A stretch of 64,000 nt of DNA from Halalkalirubrum salinum (GCF_005543295.1 NZ_SRSG01000002.1:18508-82507); one strand, 5' to 3'; shown: positions 52,979-62,548, numbered from the stretch's first letter. The notes: generated from the sequence alone by a model not told the origin. Numbers and translations are program-made.

Positions 52979-54253
52979 ATGAGTGACGACGATTGGTTTG
53001 AACAGGCCCTCCGTGAACTTGAGGGAGACAGCGACGGACCTGACACTGGGGACGACACTGCTGATAAAACCAACCGCACAGATAACGACGACACCACAAA
53101 AAAAGGCGAGACAGTTGATAAAGACGGCACTGCGGGTGAAGATACCTCGAGAAGGAATAACTCCGAGAACATAGATGATATAGAAGTAATAGCTAGCGAG
53201 GATGAGGAGACGGCGGTAATCGAAGAGACCGAGACAGCAATCACACCCCAGAGAGAAACTTCGAACGACAGGCCTGAGCGGACAGTACCCACCGAATCGT
53301 CTGGTGCGGACGAATCAACACAAACGCCGGACGAGACCGATCCATTTGGGGTCTCTCCGAGGAATCAACAAAACCAGCCCACTATGACGGGATCGGATAC
53401 TGCCGACGATTCATTCGGGGGGTTCGATATTGATGACAGTGGGGGCGGGGGCGATGAATTTGGTTTTGCGGACTTTACCACGGGATTCAGTGGTGAATCG
53501 GGTTCAGAGGCTGTTGCTGCCGATCCAGAGGCGTTCAACAAAGAAGAGTTCGAATCATCAATCGATCGAATCGAACTTGGTATTGAGGGACTCGATCAGA
53601 TGATTCTTGGCGGCGTTCCAAACCGATCGCTGATGGTGGTGATCGGTAGCGCCGGGACAGGGAAGACAACATTCGGGTTGCAGTTTCTTAACCACGGGCT
53701 CGAACAGGGCGAGCGGGCGGTGTTTATTACACTCGAACAAAGCAGTGATGCGATTTTTTCCACCGCCGAAGAAATGGGCTGGCCATTCCGAGAATATGAG
53801 TCCAAAGAGCTGCTTGCAATTGTGTCTTTGGACCCAATCGAACTGGCAAACAGTCTGTCGAGTCTGAGCGGAGATATCACACGCTTGATTGATGATTTCG
53901 AAGCCGATCGGCTCGTCTTAGATTCGGTATCACTTCTCGAAATGATGTACGATCATCCCGCAAAGCGCCGGAGTGAAGTGTTCGACTTTACGCGGTCGCT
54001 CAAACGGGCGGGCATTACGACGATGCTCACCTCTGAGGCGAGCGAAGACAACGCCTACGCGTCCAGACACGGGATCGTTGAGTATCTCACAGACGCAGTG
54101 TTTGTGTTGCAGTACGTCCGCCAGTCAAACCAGGAGACGCGGCTGGCCGTTGAGATCCAGAAGATCCGGAACGCAAATCACTCTCGGGAGACAAAACCCT
54201 ACGAAATTACTGACACCGGGATCAGCGTCTACCGGCAGGCAAGCATCTTTTGA
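52979..54253 (+). CDS. KaiC/RAD55-type RecA-fold ATPase
   Basis: A 424-residue protein. Residues 1-180 are highly acidic, Thr/Asp-rich and probably disordered. From about 195 a single KaiC-like domain follows: G-L-D-Q-M-I-L-G-G-V-P, Walker A G-S-A-G-T-G-K-T-T (223-231), F-I-T-L-E-Q-S-S-D, Walker B D-R-L-V-L-D-S-V-S-L-L, and MLTSEASEDN in sensor position. Such single-domain haloarchaeal proteins belong to the RAD55/KaiC group, probably signalling or repair-related ATPases, not clock components. It is convergent with herA (17 bp gap). Confidence 0.87.
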   Translation: MSDDDWFEQALRELEGDSDGPDTGDDTADKTNRTDNDDTTKKGETVDKDGTAGEDTSRRNNSENIDDIEVIASEDEETAVIEETETAITPQRETSNDRPERTVPTESSGADESTQTPDETDPFGVSPRNQQNQPTMTGSDTADDSFGGFDIDDSGGGGDEFGFADFTTGFSGESGSEAVAADPEAFNKEEFESSIDRIELGIEGLDQMILGGVPNRSLMVVIGSAGTGKTTFGLQFLNHGLEQGERAVFITLEQSSDAIFSTAEEMGWPFREYESKELLAIVSLDPIELANSLSSLSGDITRLIDDFEADRLVLDSVSLLEMMYDHPAKRRSEVFDFTRSLKRAGITTMLTSEASEDNAYASRHGIVEYLTDAVFVLQYVRQSNQETRLAVEIQKIRNANHSRETKPYEITDTGISVYRQASIF

Positions 54254-54270
54254 CGTCGCGCTCCGTGTTG

Positions 54271-56094
54271 TTACGTTCGCCCGTGTTTTGTGAGACACCG
54301 CGATAGTCCCATGAGTTCGACTGGTTCGGAGTTATCGGGTGAGTAGATGACCATCTGTCCCTTCTCCATGTACGGCACTTTCTGTTGGAGCGTCGTCGGA
54401 ATATTCACGCTCTTTATCGCATCCTCGTCGCCCAGATTCAACACGAGTTTGGTATTCAACTGTTTGAACACCGGTTCCGCGATGTCCTGGGGATCTTGGG
54501 TAATCAAAAAGAGGCCGAGCCGTTCCTTTCGGCCCTGCTTTGCGGCTTCGGTGAACTTCGAGACGACTTTTCGGGCCTGAACGGTGTCAGCGTCTGCGAG
54601 GAAGTTGTGCGCCTCGTCCATGCCGAGAACGACCGGTGTCTCTTTGATCCGATCGCTCGACGGCGAGTTCGAAAGCTTGTCGTCGATGAGATACGACGAG
54701 ACCGCGAGCACGAACAGCTCCTTCGCGCGGGTCGTACTGAGATGGTACGTCGGGATCACAGAGAGCCCGCCGGGGCGGACGAGTTCGCGATCGAGTTCGG
54801 TGATCGGGGTCGCTGACTGATCGAAGATCCCGCCGGGAATCGATCGGACCCGCCGCTTGACCGCGTCGAAGGTAGCCTCGTGGACCCGCCCGGACTCGTC
54901 GAGTTCTTCTTTGAGCCCCGGGTCGTCGAGGAACGTCAGGAACTGCTGGTAGGTACCGCCAGTGCCGTACTCTCGGAAAAAGCGTTTGAGCAGGTCCCGT
55001 AACGCGGGATATTGGTTGTCGTTGAGCCCGCTTCCGGCGACGAGCCACGGCTGGTCGTCCACCATCGAAAACGGGATCGTGAACTCCTTTTGGGCCGCGC
55101 CGTGGCCAGCCCCGCCGTAGGTCACGCCGGCTTCTTTCGGCACGAGTGCGATCGTGTCCGCGTGGCCGCCGTAGGCGACCCCCTCTCGATCGAGCCGGCG
55201 AGCAAACTCAGCGTCCAGTTCAGGGTTGTCGTCGTGCATCTGGGCGTACTCGTCCTGTGGGTCGAACAACACGACCGCCGGCGGGACCGTCCGACCGTCG
55301 GCCATCGGATACCGACAGTCATCGTCAAGATACTGCCGGAGGACGTTCTTCGAGGCGTGTGTCTTCCCCGAGCCGGTGCCGCCGGCGATGAGTGTGTGCC
55401 TGAATACGAGCGGATCCCCTGAGTCGTAGTCGTTTTTGAGCCGGTAGTCGATCGTCGGCGGCTCTGCGGCGGTCCGGACCTTCTCGCCGCCAACAGAGAG
55501 GTGCCCGAGGAAGATTCCGTCCTCGGGGATCTTCAAGCCGGTCTTGATCTGTGCGCTGTCGCGGGCCTGCCGAACGATCGCGCCGGGTTTGGGGACCCGA
55601 TCGGTCATCCGGCGTTTGAGTTCGCCGCCGTCGTCGTACAGCACCGCGATCGGCTCCAGTTCGGCCATGAACTTGTAGTCGCGCTCTTCGAAGTCGTCGC
55701 GACGCATGGCGCGGCGGGCGTGGATCTCCGTCGCGTCATCGGCGTGATACTCCTGGGCGTATTCCAGCGACGTGATTCGACAAAAGAGCGTCTCGTTGTC
55801 GGGGTATGGAATAAGGAGGTATTTGCCGATCCGGACCGCATCGCGGTTGCCGACCGTCACGAACGCCCGCAGCGCCGTCTCCTCGCCGTCTTCTGCGACC
55901 CGAAGCCCGTGTGTAACCGACAGTGCACCGATCCCCGAGTCCATGCCGATCGGTTCTGCGTCGTAGGACTCGAAGCGATCGTCAGTCTCAGTATTGCCGA
56001 TCGCATTACCGGCCGAGTCACCGCCAGCTCCGTCGGCTCTGTCGGCCTCGGATTGATCTGCAGAGCCAAACTCGGTGAAATCCTCAAGCGTCAT
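54271..56094 (-). CDS. herA: HerA-like DNA translocase
   Basis: A 607-residue ATPase of the HerA/FtsK superfamily. After a disordered acidic N terminus of about 45 residues comes a HAS-barrel-like beta domain, then Walker A A-G-G-T-G-S-G-K-T (about 236-244), Walker B V-V-L-G-M-D-E-A-H-N-F (about 490), a sensor L-I-T-Q-D-P-Q-D and the C-terminal arginine region. HerA forms a hexameric pump that, with the nuclease NurA, resects DNA ends for homologous recombination with Mre11-Rad50. nurA lies 0.5 kb upstream on the same strand, separated by one gene of opposite direction. Length and motifs are complete. Confidence 0.9.
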   Translation of the reverse strand: MTLEDFTEFGSADQSEADRADGAGGDSAGNAIGNTETDDRFESYDAEPIGMDSGIGALSVTHGLRVAEDGEETALRAFVTVGNRDAVRIGKYLLIPYPDNETLFCRITSLEYAQEYHADDATEIHARRAMRRDDFEERDYKFMAELEPIAVLYDDGGELKRRMTDRVPKPGAIVRQARDSAQIKTGLKIPEDGIFLGHLSVGGEKVRTAAEPPTIDYRLKNDYDSGDPLVFRHTLIAGGTGSGKTHASKNVLRQYLDDDCRYPMADGRTVPPAVVLFDPQDEYAQMHDDNPELDAEFARRLDREGVAYGGHADTIALVPKEAGVTYGGAGHGAAQKEFTIPFSMVDDQPWLVAGSGLNDNQYPALRDLLKRFFREYGTGGTYQQFLTFLDDPGLKEELDESGRVHEATFDAVKRRVRSIPGGIFDQSATPITELDRELVRPGGLSVIPTYHLSTTRAKELFVLAVSSYLIDDKLSNSPSSDRIKETPVVLGMDEAHNFLADADTVQARKVVSKFTEAAKQGRKERLGLFLITQDPQDIAEPVFKQLNTKLVLNLGDEDAIKSVNIPTTLQQKVPYMEKGQMVIYSPDNSEPVELMGLSRCLTKHGRT

Positions 56095-56240
56095 ACGATA
56101 GCATCTGTCGGCACGGGTTTACCAGTTTCCCCAGATCGCGGCCGCTGGAGGCAGCCCCGGATGGTGGTTCCGGCCGATCGGAGACGCACCTGACAGTAGG
56201 TGACGACAATCAATAACCGCGTCCACGACGTACACGTGGT

Positions 56241-56576
56241 ATGTTGTTAGTCAGCGGAGAGGGTGGGGGAACGAACCTTACCGGGACGGTATTCGAGCGC
56301 GGCGAGGAGCCGCCGACGTACAAGGGCGCACCGGACGACGATGCGCCGTACGTATGGGTTTGTGACTCGTTTTATCAGGTCGAAAGCGGCGGCTCGCCGA
56401 TTATTGTCGACGGCGAACAGATTCGCGTCGCGTTCGAATCACCGATGCCGCGAGGGTTTGAGACGAAAGCACAGGCGATCGACGCCGCAAAGGATCATAT
56501 CCGGACACAGTTTGCCCGAATCGGCGTCGATCCTGCCGAGGTAACGTTCGAAGTGCAATCGGCCAGCCCGGCCTGA
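56241..56576 (+). CDS. small conserved haloarchaeal protein (DUF7113-like)
   Basis: A 111-residue soluble protein, M-L-L-V-S-G-E-G-G-G-T-x-L-T-G-T-V-F-E-R-G-E at the start, then Y-V-W-V-C-D-x-F-Y-x-V-E-S-G-G and V-A-F-E-S-P-M-P-R-G-F. The last part is helical (A-I-D-A-A-K-D-H-I-R-T-Q-F-A-R-I-G-V-D). I recognise the family by pattern as one restricted to haloarchaea, which I believe is DUF7113, although the number is uncertain. It lies in opposite direction between herA and nurA. Function unknown. Confidence 0.75.
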   Translation: MLLVSGEGGGTNLTGTVFERGEEPPTYKGAPDDDAPYVWVCDSFYQVESGGSPIIVDGEQIRVAFESPMPRGFETKAQAIDAAKDHIRTQFARIGVDPAEVTFEVQSASPA

Positions 56577-56609
56577 CCGGGGCGGTCAACAACCGAAATC
56601 CCCACATCT

Positions 56610-57863
56610 CTACTCGCCGTCTGTCCACCGCCGATCGTTGTAGTTCCCAAGACGCCCACTTTTGAGGACGTCCTCAAACCGACTACGCAGAGAGGCCTTC
56701 GCGCCGGCACTGATCCGTGCGAGTTCATCGGCCTTTTTGACGGCAATCGGTGGCCCGTCGTTCGCAGCAACTTCCGCAAGCGCCTGGCGTGTGATCGCCT
56801 CGCGGGTCTCTGCGGACTGCGTGAGCGCGGCGGGCGCTTCGATTTTGTAGAGCAGGTCCGATCGGGGATCGTAGATCACGAAGAACGTGACCGTGTAGGC
56901 GGCCGGGTCGAGTGAGCGCGCACAGCCCAGTGCGTCGCCGTGTTCGGACACTGCCCGATCGGGTCCGCCCCGAGAACACAGCCACGTGGTGAATGTGAGT
57001 TCGTCGGTCAGTCGATCGTGCGCCGACGCGGGATTCTGTGGCCGCTGTTCAAGGAGCCGAGTGAAAAACGCCGTGTCGTTACCCCACGGGACCTGCTTGC
57101 CTGACCGTGAGAGCCCGCTGACGATCGTCCGGGCGCTTGGATTCTTCACGAAGCCGACGAGCGTTCGGTCGGTTTCGACAAATCGCTCGACGAGTTCGAG
57201 ATAGTTTTCGAGGACCTGTTTCGGTTTGGTTTCGCGGGCGATCGCGCCGAGTTCGGCGTCGTGATCCTCCCACGAAAGCAGCTCTTTTGGATACAACGGT
57301 CCGTCTAACACGAGCAGCTCCTCGACGCAGTCGGCGTGTTCGAGGGCGTGTTCGCTCTCTGCGAGATACAGAGACAGCGCGTGAACGATCGCCTCAGCGA
57401 AGCGATCGAGACTCGGCACCCGCCAGACGCGGCGACGGCTGTTTCCCTCATCGTAGTGGACCCACTCGCGATCGTAGCTCCCAGTCACGTCGCCGCTGTG
57501 GACGGTCGCAATTACGCTGCGTTTTCGGTGCAGTGACAAATCAGATGGGTCCGAAGCCATGGCAGCGTGGGCCACGTCGAGGACGAGTCCGTTTCGAAAC
57601 GTTGTCGGGTTGATCGTCCCCGAGTCGAGCCCGTGCGTTATCTCGTAGGGACGCTCAGCCAGGGCGATGTCGTCGATCGGAACCCGCCGCAAGGCCTGCG
57701 GCTCAAGTGGTTCGATGACTCGCGTGCCGCTGACGACGAGCGGATCGAGCCATTCAGACCACGCCGTAAGCGCGAGATCGTCCTGATCGGTGTCGTCGGT
57801 CTCGTCGGCAATTTCACCCGCCAGCCGGGCGATCGTATCGACGTGGATCGGATCGAGCGTCAC
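56610..57863 (-). CDS. nurA: NurA-type DNA repair nuclease
   Basis: A 417-residue protein matching the haloarchaeal NurA pattern: M-T-L-D-P-I-H-V-D-T-I-A start, then H-G-L-D-S-G-T-I-N-P-T-T-F with the catalytic Asp, V-L-D-V-A-H-A-A-M, A-L-S-L-Y-L-A-E-S-E-H-A-L-E, and L-L-V-L-D-G-P-L-Y-P. NurA is a 5'-3' exonuclease and endonuclease that works inside the HerA ring. The GTG at 57863 is preferred, because an ATG at 57905 would add 14 residues that the family does not have. The neighbouring HAD gene is divergent (82 bp). Confidence 0.88.
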   Translation of the reverse strand: MTLDPIHVDTIARLAGEIADETDDTDQDDLALTAWSEWLDPLVVSGTRVIEPLEPQALRRVPIDDIALAERPYEITHGLDSGTINPTTFRNGLVLDVAHAAMASDPSDLSLHRKRSVIATVHSGDVTGSYDREWVHYDEGNSRRRVWRVPSLDRFAEAIVHALSLYLAESEHALEHADCVEELLVLDGPLYPKELLSWEDHDAELGAIARETKPKQVLENYLELVERFVETDRTLVGFVKNPSARTIVSGLSRSGKQVPWGNDTAFFTRLLEQRPQNPASAHDRLTDELTFTTWLCSRGGPDRAVSEHGDALGCARSLDPAAYTVTFFVIYDPRSDLLYKIEAPAALTQSAETREAITRQALAEVAANDGPPIAVKKADELARISAGAKASLRSRFEDVLKSGRLGNYNDRRWTDGE

Positions 57864-57945
57864 AGCCGATCTACCGTCCTGGATCAACAAAAACAGGGCG
57901 GTCATCCCGGCACGCTAAAAGCCTTCGAGTACATACAGAACTCCA

Positions 57946-58611
57946 ATGGCTATACGAGGGGTCGCATTCGACCTCGACGAGACGCTCGCGGTCCCCAGCC
58001 GCGACCGAACGACACTCTTGGGAGAGGCGGTGGCGTTGGCGGGGGGGCCACCAATCACGCGTGAAGAGTATCTCGACGCTCACCGGAAGAATCTCACACA
58101 GCAGACCAGAGAGCCGATCTTCGCGGACCTCCTCACGCAGTACGAAGAATCACAGGCCGACGCAAAATCGCTCGCTGACGCGTACCGGCAAGTTGTCACC
58201 AAATCACTATCCCCTGTCGGCGGATCCGCAGCCCTCATTGAAGAACTCAAAACGGACTACCGCGTTGGATTGTTGACGAACGGGCCGATCGATGCACAGC
58301 GCGCAAAACTCGAACATCTCGGGTGGACAGAGCTGTTTCACGCCGCGCTCGTCACCGGAGAGTTGCCGGCTGGAAAGCCCGACTCGGCCGCGTTCGAGGC
58401 GCTTTTGTCGGCACTTGGAACGAACGCAAACGAAACGGTATACGTCGGTGACACACCGCTTGATGACATCGAGGGAGCGACCGAGGCAGGACTGTTTGCC
58501 GTGCAGGTCCGCTTCGAAGACGGGCCGGATCGAGATCCGCGGGCGGACGCGTACATCGATCGCGATCGGCTTGCACTGGAGCTGCCAGGGCTGTTAGCGT
58601 CGATCGACTAA
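57946..58611 (+). CDS. HAD-superfamily hydrolase
   Basis: A 221-residue haloacid-dehalogenase-like phosphatase. Motif I is F-D-L-D-E-T-L-A (nucleophile Asp), motif II L-L-T-N-G-P, motif III Lys in G-K-P-D-S, and motif IV V-Y-V-G-D-T-P-L-D-D. A cap domain of about 60 helical residues follows motif I, as in subclass IA phosphatases. Probably a small-phosphoester phosphatase. Its 3' end overlaps the convergent gene at 58594-58989 by 18 bp. Confidence 0.9.
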   Translation: MAIRGVAFDLDETLAVPSRDRTTLLGEAVALAGGPPITREEYLDAHRKNLTQQTREPIFADLLTQYEESQADAKSLADAYRQVVTKSLSPVGGSAALIEELKTDYRVGLLTNGPIDAQRAKLEHLGWTELFHAALVTGELPAGKPDSAAFEALLSALGTNANETVYVGDTPLDDIEGATEAGLFAVQVRFEDGPDRDPRADAYIDRDRLALELPGLLASID

Positions 58612-58989
58612 CCCGGCAACCGTTTCGAACGTCGGAAGGATCCATTTTACTTGCGCGCCATTTTCGACAAATACGAGCGTTCGTGGCGGCCGAACTGCCT
58701 TGGGACGGACACGGAGACCAGCCGCGTCGGCCGCCTGCGCCGCATCGTCGACCGCAACGACGAATTCAACGCGCACGCGATCGGGCTGGACAAAGACTTC
58801 GGCGATCGTCGTTTTTGTGTCTCCTGCGTCGTGAACAACGCGATACGCGAGCGCGCCGTCTGGCGTCGGTTCGACATCTGGGTCGGCATCAGTCACAGAG
58901 AGCTGAGCGAGATCGTCGCGATCGCCGGTAAGCTCTGAGGCCAAAACCTGTGCGATTCGTGTCCCGTCATCGAGTCGATCAGGTATCAT
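58594..58989 (-). CDS. conserved-looking haloarchaeal protein, unknown function
   Basis: A 131-residue soluble, acidic protein: starts M-I-P-D-R-L-D-D-G-T-R-I-A-Q-V-L-A-S-E-L-T-G, has a central A-Y-R-V-V-H-D strand and a helix-strand end (P-R-T-L-V-F-V-E-N-G-A-Q-V-K-W). ATG 58989 is preferred because upstream codons look non-coding. It is 7 bp downstream of the DUF2240 gene, so they are probably co-transcribed. I do not recognise a functional domain. Confidence 0.7.
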   Translation of the reverse strand: MIPDRLDDGTRIAQVLASELTGDRDDLAQLSVTDADPDVEPTPDGALAYRVVHDAGDTKTTIAEVFVQPDRVRVEFVVAVDDAAQAADAAGLRVRPKAVRPPRTLVFVENGAQVKWILPTFETVAGLVDRR

Positions 58990-58996
58990 TGGGTGA

Positions 58997-59449
58997 TCAC
59001 GCTTGTTCCAGTTCGGCAGCAACTGTCTCTGCGACCGCGTCGACATCGATACCCCGTTCGCGAGCGACGAGGACGGCAGCGGTTTCGATCGTCACGCCCA
59101 GCGCTTTTTGTCGTTTGTTCGCTTCGGCGACCGCCGCCTGTTTGTCCATTCCCGCAGAAACGAGCCGATCGAGCGCCTGCTCGAATGTCGACTGCTCGCG
59201 GAGGATAGATTCGTCAGGAGCAAAATCTTCGGGAATGCGGGTCTCATCGGGGTCGAATGTCGGCCGAAACTCCCCACCCTCGATCTCTTCAAGTAGCCCG
59301 CGCGCGAGCGCGATGTCGACGAGTCGCTTGGCCTGATCGGGCGAGAACCAGTCACGATCGAGCGATAGCGCGACGACGATCTGGCCCTCCCCGAGTTGTC
59401 GTGTTCCTTTCTGTCGAAACGGGACGGCAACAGCGACCTCGAGGCTCAT
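58997..59449 (-). CDS. DUF2240 family protein
   Basis: A 150-residue archaeal protein of the DUF2240 family: M-S-L-E-V-A-V-A-V-P-F-R-Q-K-G-T, then F-S-P-D-Q-A-K-R-L-V-D-I-A-x-x-R-G-L-L, a winged-helix-like N-terminal part, and a C-terminal helical extension. ATG 59449 matches the family start. The longer open frame upstream does not. It is divergent from rps8e and heads a two-gene operon. Molecular function unknown. Confidence 0.85.
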   Translation of the reverse strand: MSLEVAVAVPFRQKGTRQLGEGQIVVALSLDRDWFSPDQAKRLVDIALARGLLEEIEGGEFRPTFDPDETRIPEDFAPDESILREQSTFEQALDRLVSAGMDKQAAVAEANKRQKALGVTIETAAVLVARERGIDVDAVAETVAAELEQA

Positions 59450-59585
59450 GCGTTCTACAGGGATCGAACGATACCTAACCGTTGTGGCTTCGATCGGTTC
59501 GGGTTCGAGATTTCTTGCTCGCGGGCAGGCGAACGCACTGACGCGTTTCGAGCGATTCAAGTAGCTCCTGGCTGTTCTATGCGGT

Positions 59586-59957
59586 ATGAAAGATCAAGGA
59601 CGCTCGACGCGAAAGCGGACCGGTGGCCGACTCAAGCCGTTCGCGAAAAAGAAACGCTCCCAACTCGGTCGCGAACCATCTGAGACGACTGTCGGTGAAC
59701 CCCGCATGCAGGTGATCGACTCCCGCGGCACCGAGCCCAAGTTCCGCGCGCTCTCGACGAACGTTGCGAACGTCTCCGACGGCGACAGCACTGTCGAGGC
59801 CGAAATCGACGGTGTCGAAGAGAACCCCTCGAACGTCAACTACGCCCGCCGAAACATCATCACGAAGGGTGCGATCATCGAAACATCCGAAGGGCTCGCC
59901 CGCGTTACCTCCCGACCCGGCCAGACCGGCCAGGTCAACGCGGTCAAACTCGAATAA
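59586..59957 (+). CDS. rps8e: 30S ribosomal protein S8e
   Basis: A 123-residue archaeal S8e. It starts with a basic segment (D-Q-G-R-S-T-R-K-R-T-G-G-R) and has the family block N-P-S-N-V-N-Y-A-R-R-N-I-I-T-K-G-A-I-I-E-T. The full length is normal. It is a small-subunit RNA-binding protein. G+C is visibly higher here than in the polysaccharide genes, as expected for core chromosome. Alone on this strand, 136 bp after the divergent DUF2240 start. Confidence 0.96.
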   Translation: MKDQGRSTRKRTGGRLKPFAKKKRSQLGREPSETTVGEPRMQVIDSRGTEPKFRALSTNVANVSDGDSTVEAEIDGVEENPSNVNYARRNIITKGAIIETSEGLARVTSRPGQTGQVNAVKLE

Positions 59958-60025
59958 CGAATCCAGTAACTCGTTTTTGACGGTGAGAAGCAACCTACAT
60001 ACCGCTCGCGGCGCTTACCCTACCC

Positions 60026-60787
60026 ATGGACTTACGCGAGTTCGTCGATCGGCTCGACGAGGAGCTTAAAACCGACGCGTACGCCGAGATCGACGCCAGT
60101 GCGAACGGCCTCCAGGTCGGCCCCGACCACGCGACAGTCGATCGCGTTTCGGTATCGGTCGACGCCGCCGAGGCGACGATCGACGAGGCGATCGACCGCG
60201 ACGCGGACGTGCTCGTCGTCCACCACGGCCTCTCGTGGGGCGGATTCGAGCGCGTCACCGGCCGCGAGTACCGCCTCATTGAACGACTCATTCGCAACGA
60301 TGTCGCCTTATACGTCACTCACCTGCCGCTTGATGGGCATCAAACCCTCGGGAACGCGGCAGGGGTCGCCGACGCACTCGGGCTGACTGAGTGTGAGCCG
60401 TTTGGCGAACTCGGGGGCGAACACATCGGCCAACGGGGGCGAGCGTCACCCGCAATCGAACTCGATACGGTCGTCGACAGGCTAGCTGAATTCGAACGCG
60501 AACAGGCAATCCAGGTCCTCGATTTCGGGCCTGAAATCGTCTCAGATATTGCGATCGTCACCGGTAGTGGGACCGACTGGCTGGGGGAAGCGATCGCCTG
60601 TGGGGTTGACGTACTCATTACTGGCGAAGGAAAACAACAGGTGTATCATGCCGCGCGAGAAGCGGGCATTTCTGTGGTACTTGCGGGTCATTACGCGACA
60701 GAGACCTTCGGTGTCCGAGCGATCGCGGAGCTAACAACTGAGTGGGGAATCGAGTCGACGTACGTTAGCCATCCGACCGGTATCTGA
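60026..60787 (+). CDS. NIF3-like dinuclear-metal protein
   Basis: A 253-residue protein of the NIF3/YbgI family, a hexameric ring with a di-metal site. Motifs: V-V-H-H-G-L-S-W-G-G (metal His pair), the Y-V-T-H-L-P-L-D block, T-G-E-G-K-Q-Q-V-Y-H-A-A, and L-A-G-H-Y-A-T-E-T-F-G-V at the C terminus. The biochemical role is unsettled. GTP cyclohydrolase I type 2 annotations are common but unproven. Length normal. Confidence 0.92.
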   Translation: MDLREFVDRLDEELKTDAYAEIDASANGLQVGPDHATVDRVSVSVDAAEATIDEAIDRDADVLVVHHGLSWGGFERVTGREYRLIERLIRNDVALYVTHLPLDGHQTLGNAAGVADALGLTECEPFGELGGEHIGQRGRASPAIELDTVVDRLAEFEREQAIQVLDFGPEIVSDIAIVTGSGTDWLGEAIACGVDVLITGEGKQQVYHAAREAGISVVLAGHYATETFGVRAIAELTTEWGIESTYVSHPTGI

Positions 60788-60831
60788 CCACGCACACCGT
60801 AAATATCAGTATTGATATATTGAATCGGGGA

Positions 60832-60837
60832 TTTATA
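60832..60837 (+). promoter_or_regulatory. TATA-like promoter of the htrII-sop2 operon
   Basis: TTTATA at 60832-60837 ends 25 bp before the ATG at 60863, so the transcript should begin at or within a base or two of the start codon. A leaderless mRNA is typical of haloarchaea. Confidence 0.55.
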
Positions 60838-60862
60838 ATCTATCTCTCCATACTAAATGTAG

Positions 60863-62548
60863 ATGACAACAGAGGCAGGTGTGACAGGGCGGATTCGGGA
60901 GAGTTATGCGGCAAAGCTCTCGCTTTCGCTGCTTGGGGTTATTGCGCTACTCGTTGGATCAGGGGCGATGGTGTATACACAAGTGCTTACGGAACTCGGC
61001 GAAACCGATACCGGAATCGTCTCGAGTATTCTTGGATTGATTCTTGTGTCCGTCATCAGTCTCGCGTTGTTGGGAGTCACCGTCGGAAGCAATACGATCG
61101 TTTCTTTGCGACAGTTGTCCGAGAAGGCCGATCGAATGGCTGCTGGCGACCTCGACGTCGAGTTGGAGACCGATCGACGCGACGAACTTGGCAATTTGGT
61201 TCGATCATTCAACGAAATGCAGTTCTCACTGGCCGAACAGATCGAGGCAGCCGAACAATCGGAGGCAGACGCCGAAGCCGCACGTGATGAGATGGAGTCA
61301 CGTGCCCAACAACTCGAATCGACCGCCAAATCCTACGAGGCAGTAATGCAGGCCGTTGCAGACGGAGACCTCACTCGGCGTGTCGACGTCGACACCAATA
61401 CTGAGGCGATGGCAAACGTCGGCCGATCATTCAACGAGATGCTCGATCAAATTGAGGCAGCCGTTGGTGATGTCAAGCAGTTCGCCGGTCACGTGGGCGA
61501 GGCCACAGATGGTGTCGACGATCGAGCCGAGGAACTCCAAAATGCGGGGTCCGCAGTAGCAGAATCAGTCTCTGAAATCTCTGACGGAGCGTTCAAACAG
61601 ACCGAGAACCTTCGCGGTGTCTCCGATGAGATGAGCACTCTCTCCGCAAGCGCCGAGGAAGTCGCCGCGACCGTCGAAACTGTCGCTGGAACGACTCAAC
61701 GCGCCAACGAGGCAGGGACCGAAGGACAGGAGGCTGCAGAGGAGGCTGTTCAGCAGATGGACGCAGTCGAAACCCAAACCGCCGAGACAATGGACGACAT
61801 CCAGTCGCTCGACGACGAGGTGGCCGAGATTGGTGAAATTGTCGACGTAATCACTGAGATCGCCGAACAGACCAACCTGCTCGCACTCAACGCCTCAATT
61901 GAGGCTGCCCGTGCCGGCGCGGAGGGCTCTGGTTTTGCAGTCGTTGCCGAAGAGGTCAAATCGCTCGCCGAAGAGACCAAAAACGCTGCCGGCGAGATTG
62001 AGGGCCGGATCAGCCAGATCCAAACGAAGACCGAACAGGCAGTCGACGGCATGGAAGATACCTCCGAGCGGATCTCAACCGGCGTTGAGACGGTCGAAGG
62101 CGCGATCGACGAACTGAACGACGTGATCGACTACGTCGACGAGATCGACGGCAGCATCCAAGAAATCAACCAGACCACAGAAGACCAAGCACAGTCGGCA
62201 ACGACAGTCGTTCAGATGGTCGAGGAGGTTGCATCTATCTCTGAGCAGACCTCCGAGGCGGCCGACGGGGTCACAGAAACAACGCAAGCGCAGATGAAAA
62301 CCCTCGAAAACGTCGAAACCGCCGCGACACAACTGTCCACGCAGGCCGACAAGCTCCAGGACGCACTCGATCGGTTCGAGACCGATCAGACAGACGTCGG
62401 CGTCGATGAGGTAGAAACCGCAGTCGAGGCGGTGACAACCGAGTCAATGGCCGCAACTGACGGCGGGGCCGATGGACAAATAGACGCCACAGGTGCAGTA
62501 GATCCAAGAGAGCCCACGAGTGGCTTCGAATTCGGAGGTGAGAACTGA
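60863..62548 (+). CDS. htrII: sensory rhodopsin II transducer
   Basis: A 561-residue methyl-accepting transducer for phototaxis. Two membrane helices (about 19-41 and 52-74) enclose only a short external loop, so there is no ligand domain, as in Natronomonas HtrII. HAMP linkers follow (about 75-125 and 165-215). The long coiled-coil signalling rod ends in the hairpin tip E-Q-T-N-L-L-A-L-N-A-S-I-E-A-A-R-A-G (about 332-350), which binds CheA and CheW. Gln/Glu pairs on the rod are candidate methylation sites. The sequence aligns with N. pharaonis HtrII throughout, but the position of its Asn74 is Ser66. Its stop overlaps sop2 (ATGA). Confidence 0.95.
   Translation: MTTEAGVTGRIRESYAAKLSLSLLGVIALLVGSGAMVYTQVLTELGETDTGIVSSILGLILVSVISLALLGVTVGSNTIVSLRQLSEKADRMAAGDLDVELETDRRDELGNLVRSFNEMQFSLAEQIEAAEQSEADAEAARDEMESRAQQLESTAKSYEAVMQAVADGDLTRRVDVDTNTEAMANVGRSFNEMLDQIEAAVGDVKQFAGHVGEATDGVDDRAEELQNAGSAVAESVSEISDGAFKQTENLRGVSDEMSTLSASAEEVAATVETVAGTTQRANEAGTEGQEAAEEAVQQMDAVETQTAETMDDIQSLDDEVAEIGEIVDVITEIAEQTNLLALNASIEAARAGAEGSGFAVVAEEVKSLAEETKNAAGEIEGRISQIQTKTEQAVDGMEDTSERISTGVETVEGAIDELNDVIDYVDEIDGSIQEINQTTEDQAQSATTVVQMVEEVASISEQTSEAADGVTETTQAQMKTLENVETAATQLSTQADKLQDALDRFETDQTDVGVDEVETAVEAVTTESMAATDGGADGQIDATGAVDPREPTSGFEFGGEN

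Noticed and set aside
52979..54253. Circadian clock protein KaiC
   Set aside because: Only one RecA-type domain follows a long disordered acidic region. True KaiC has two domains and partners KaiA/KaiB, which are absent.
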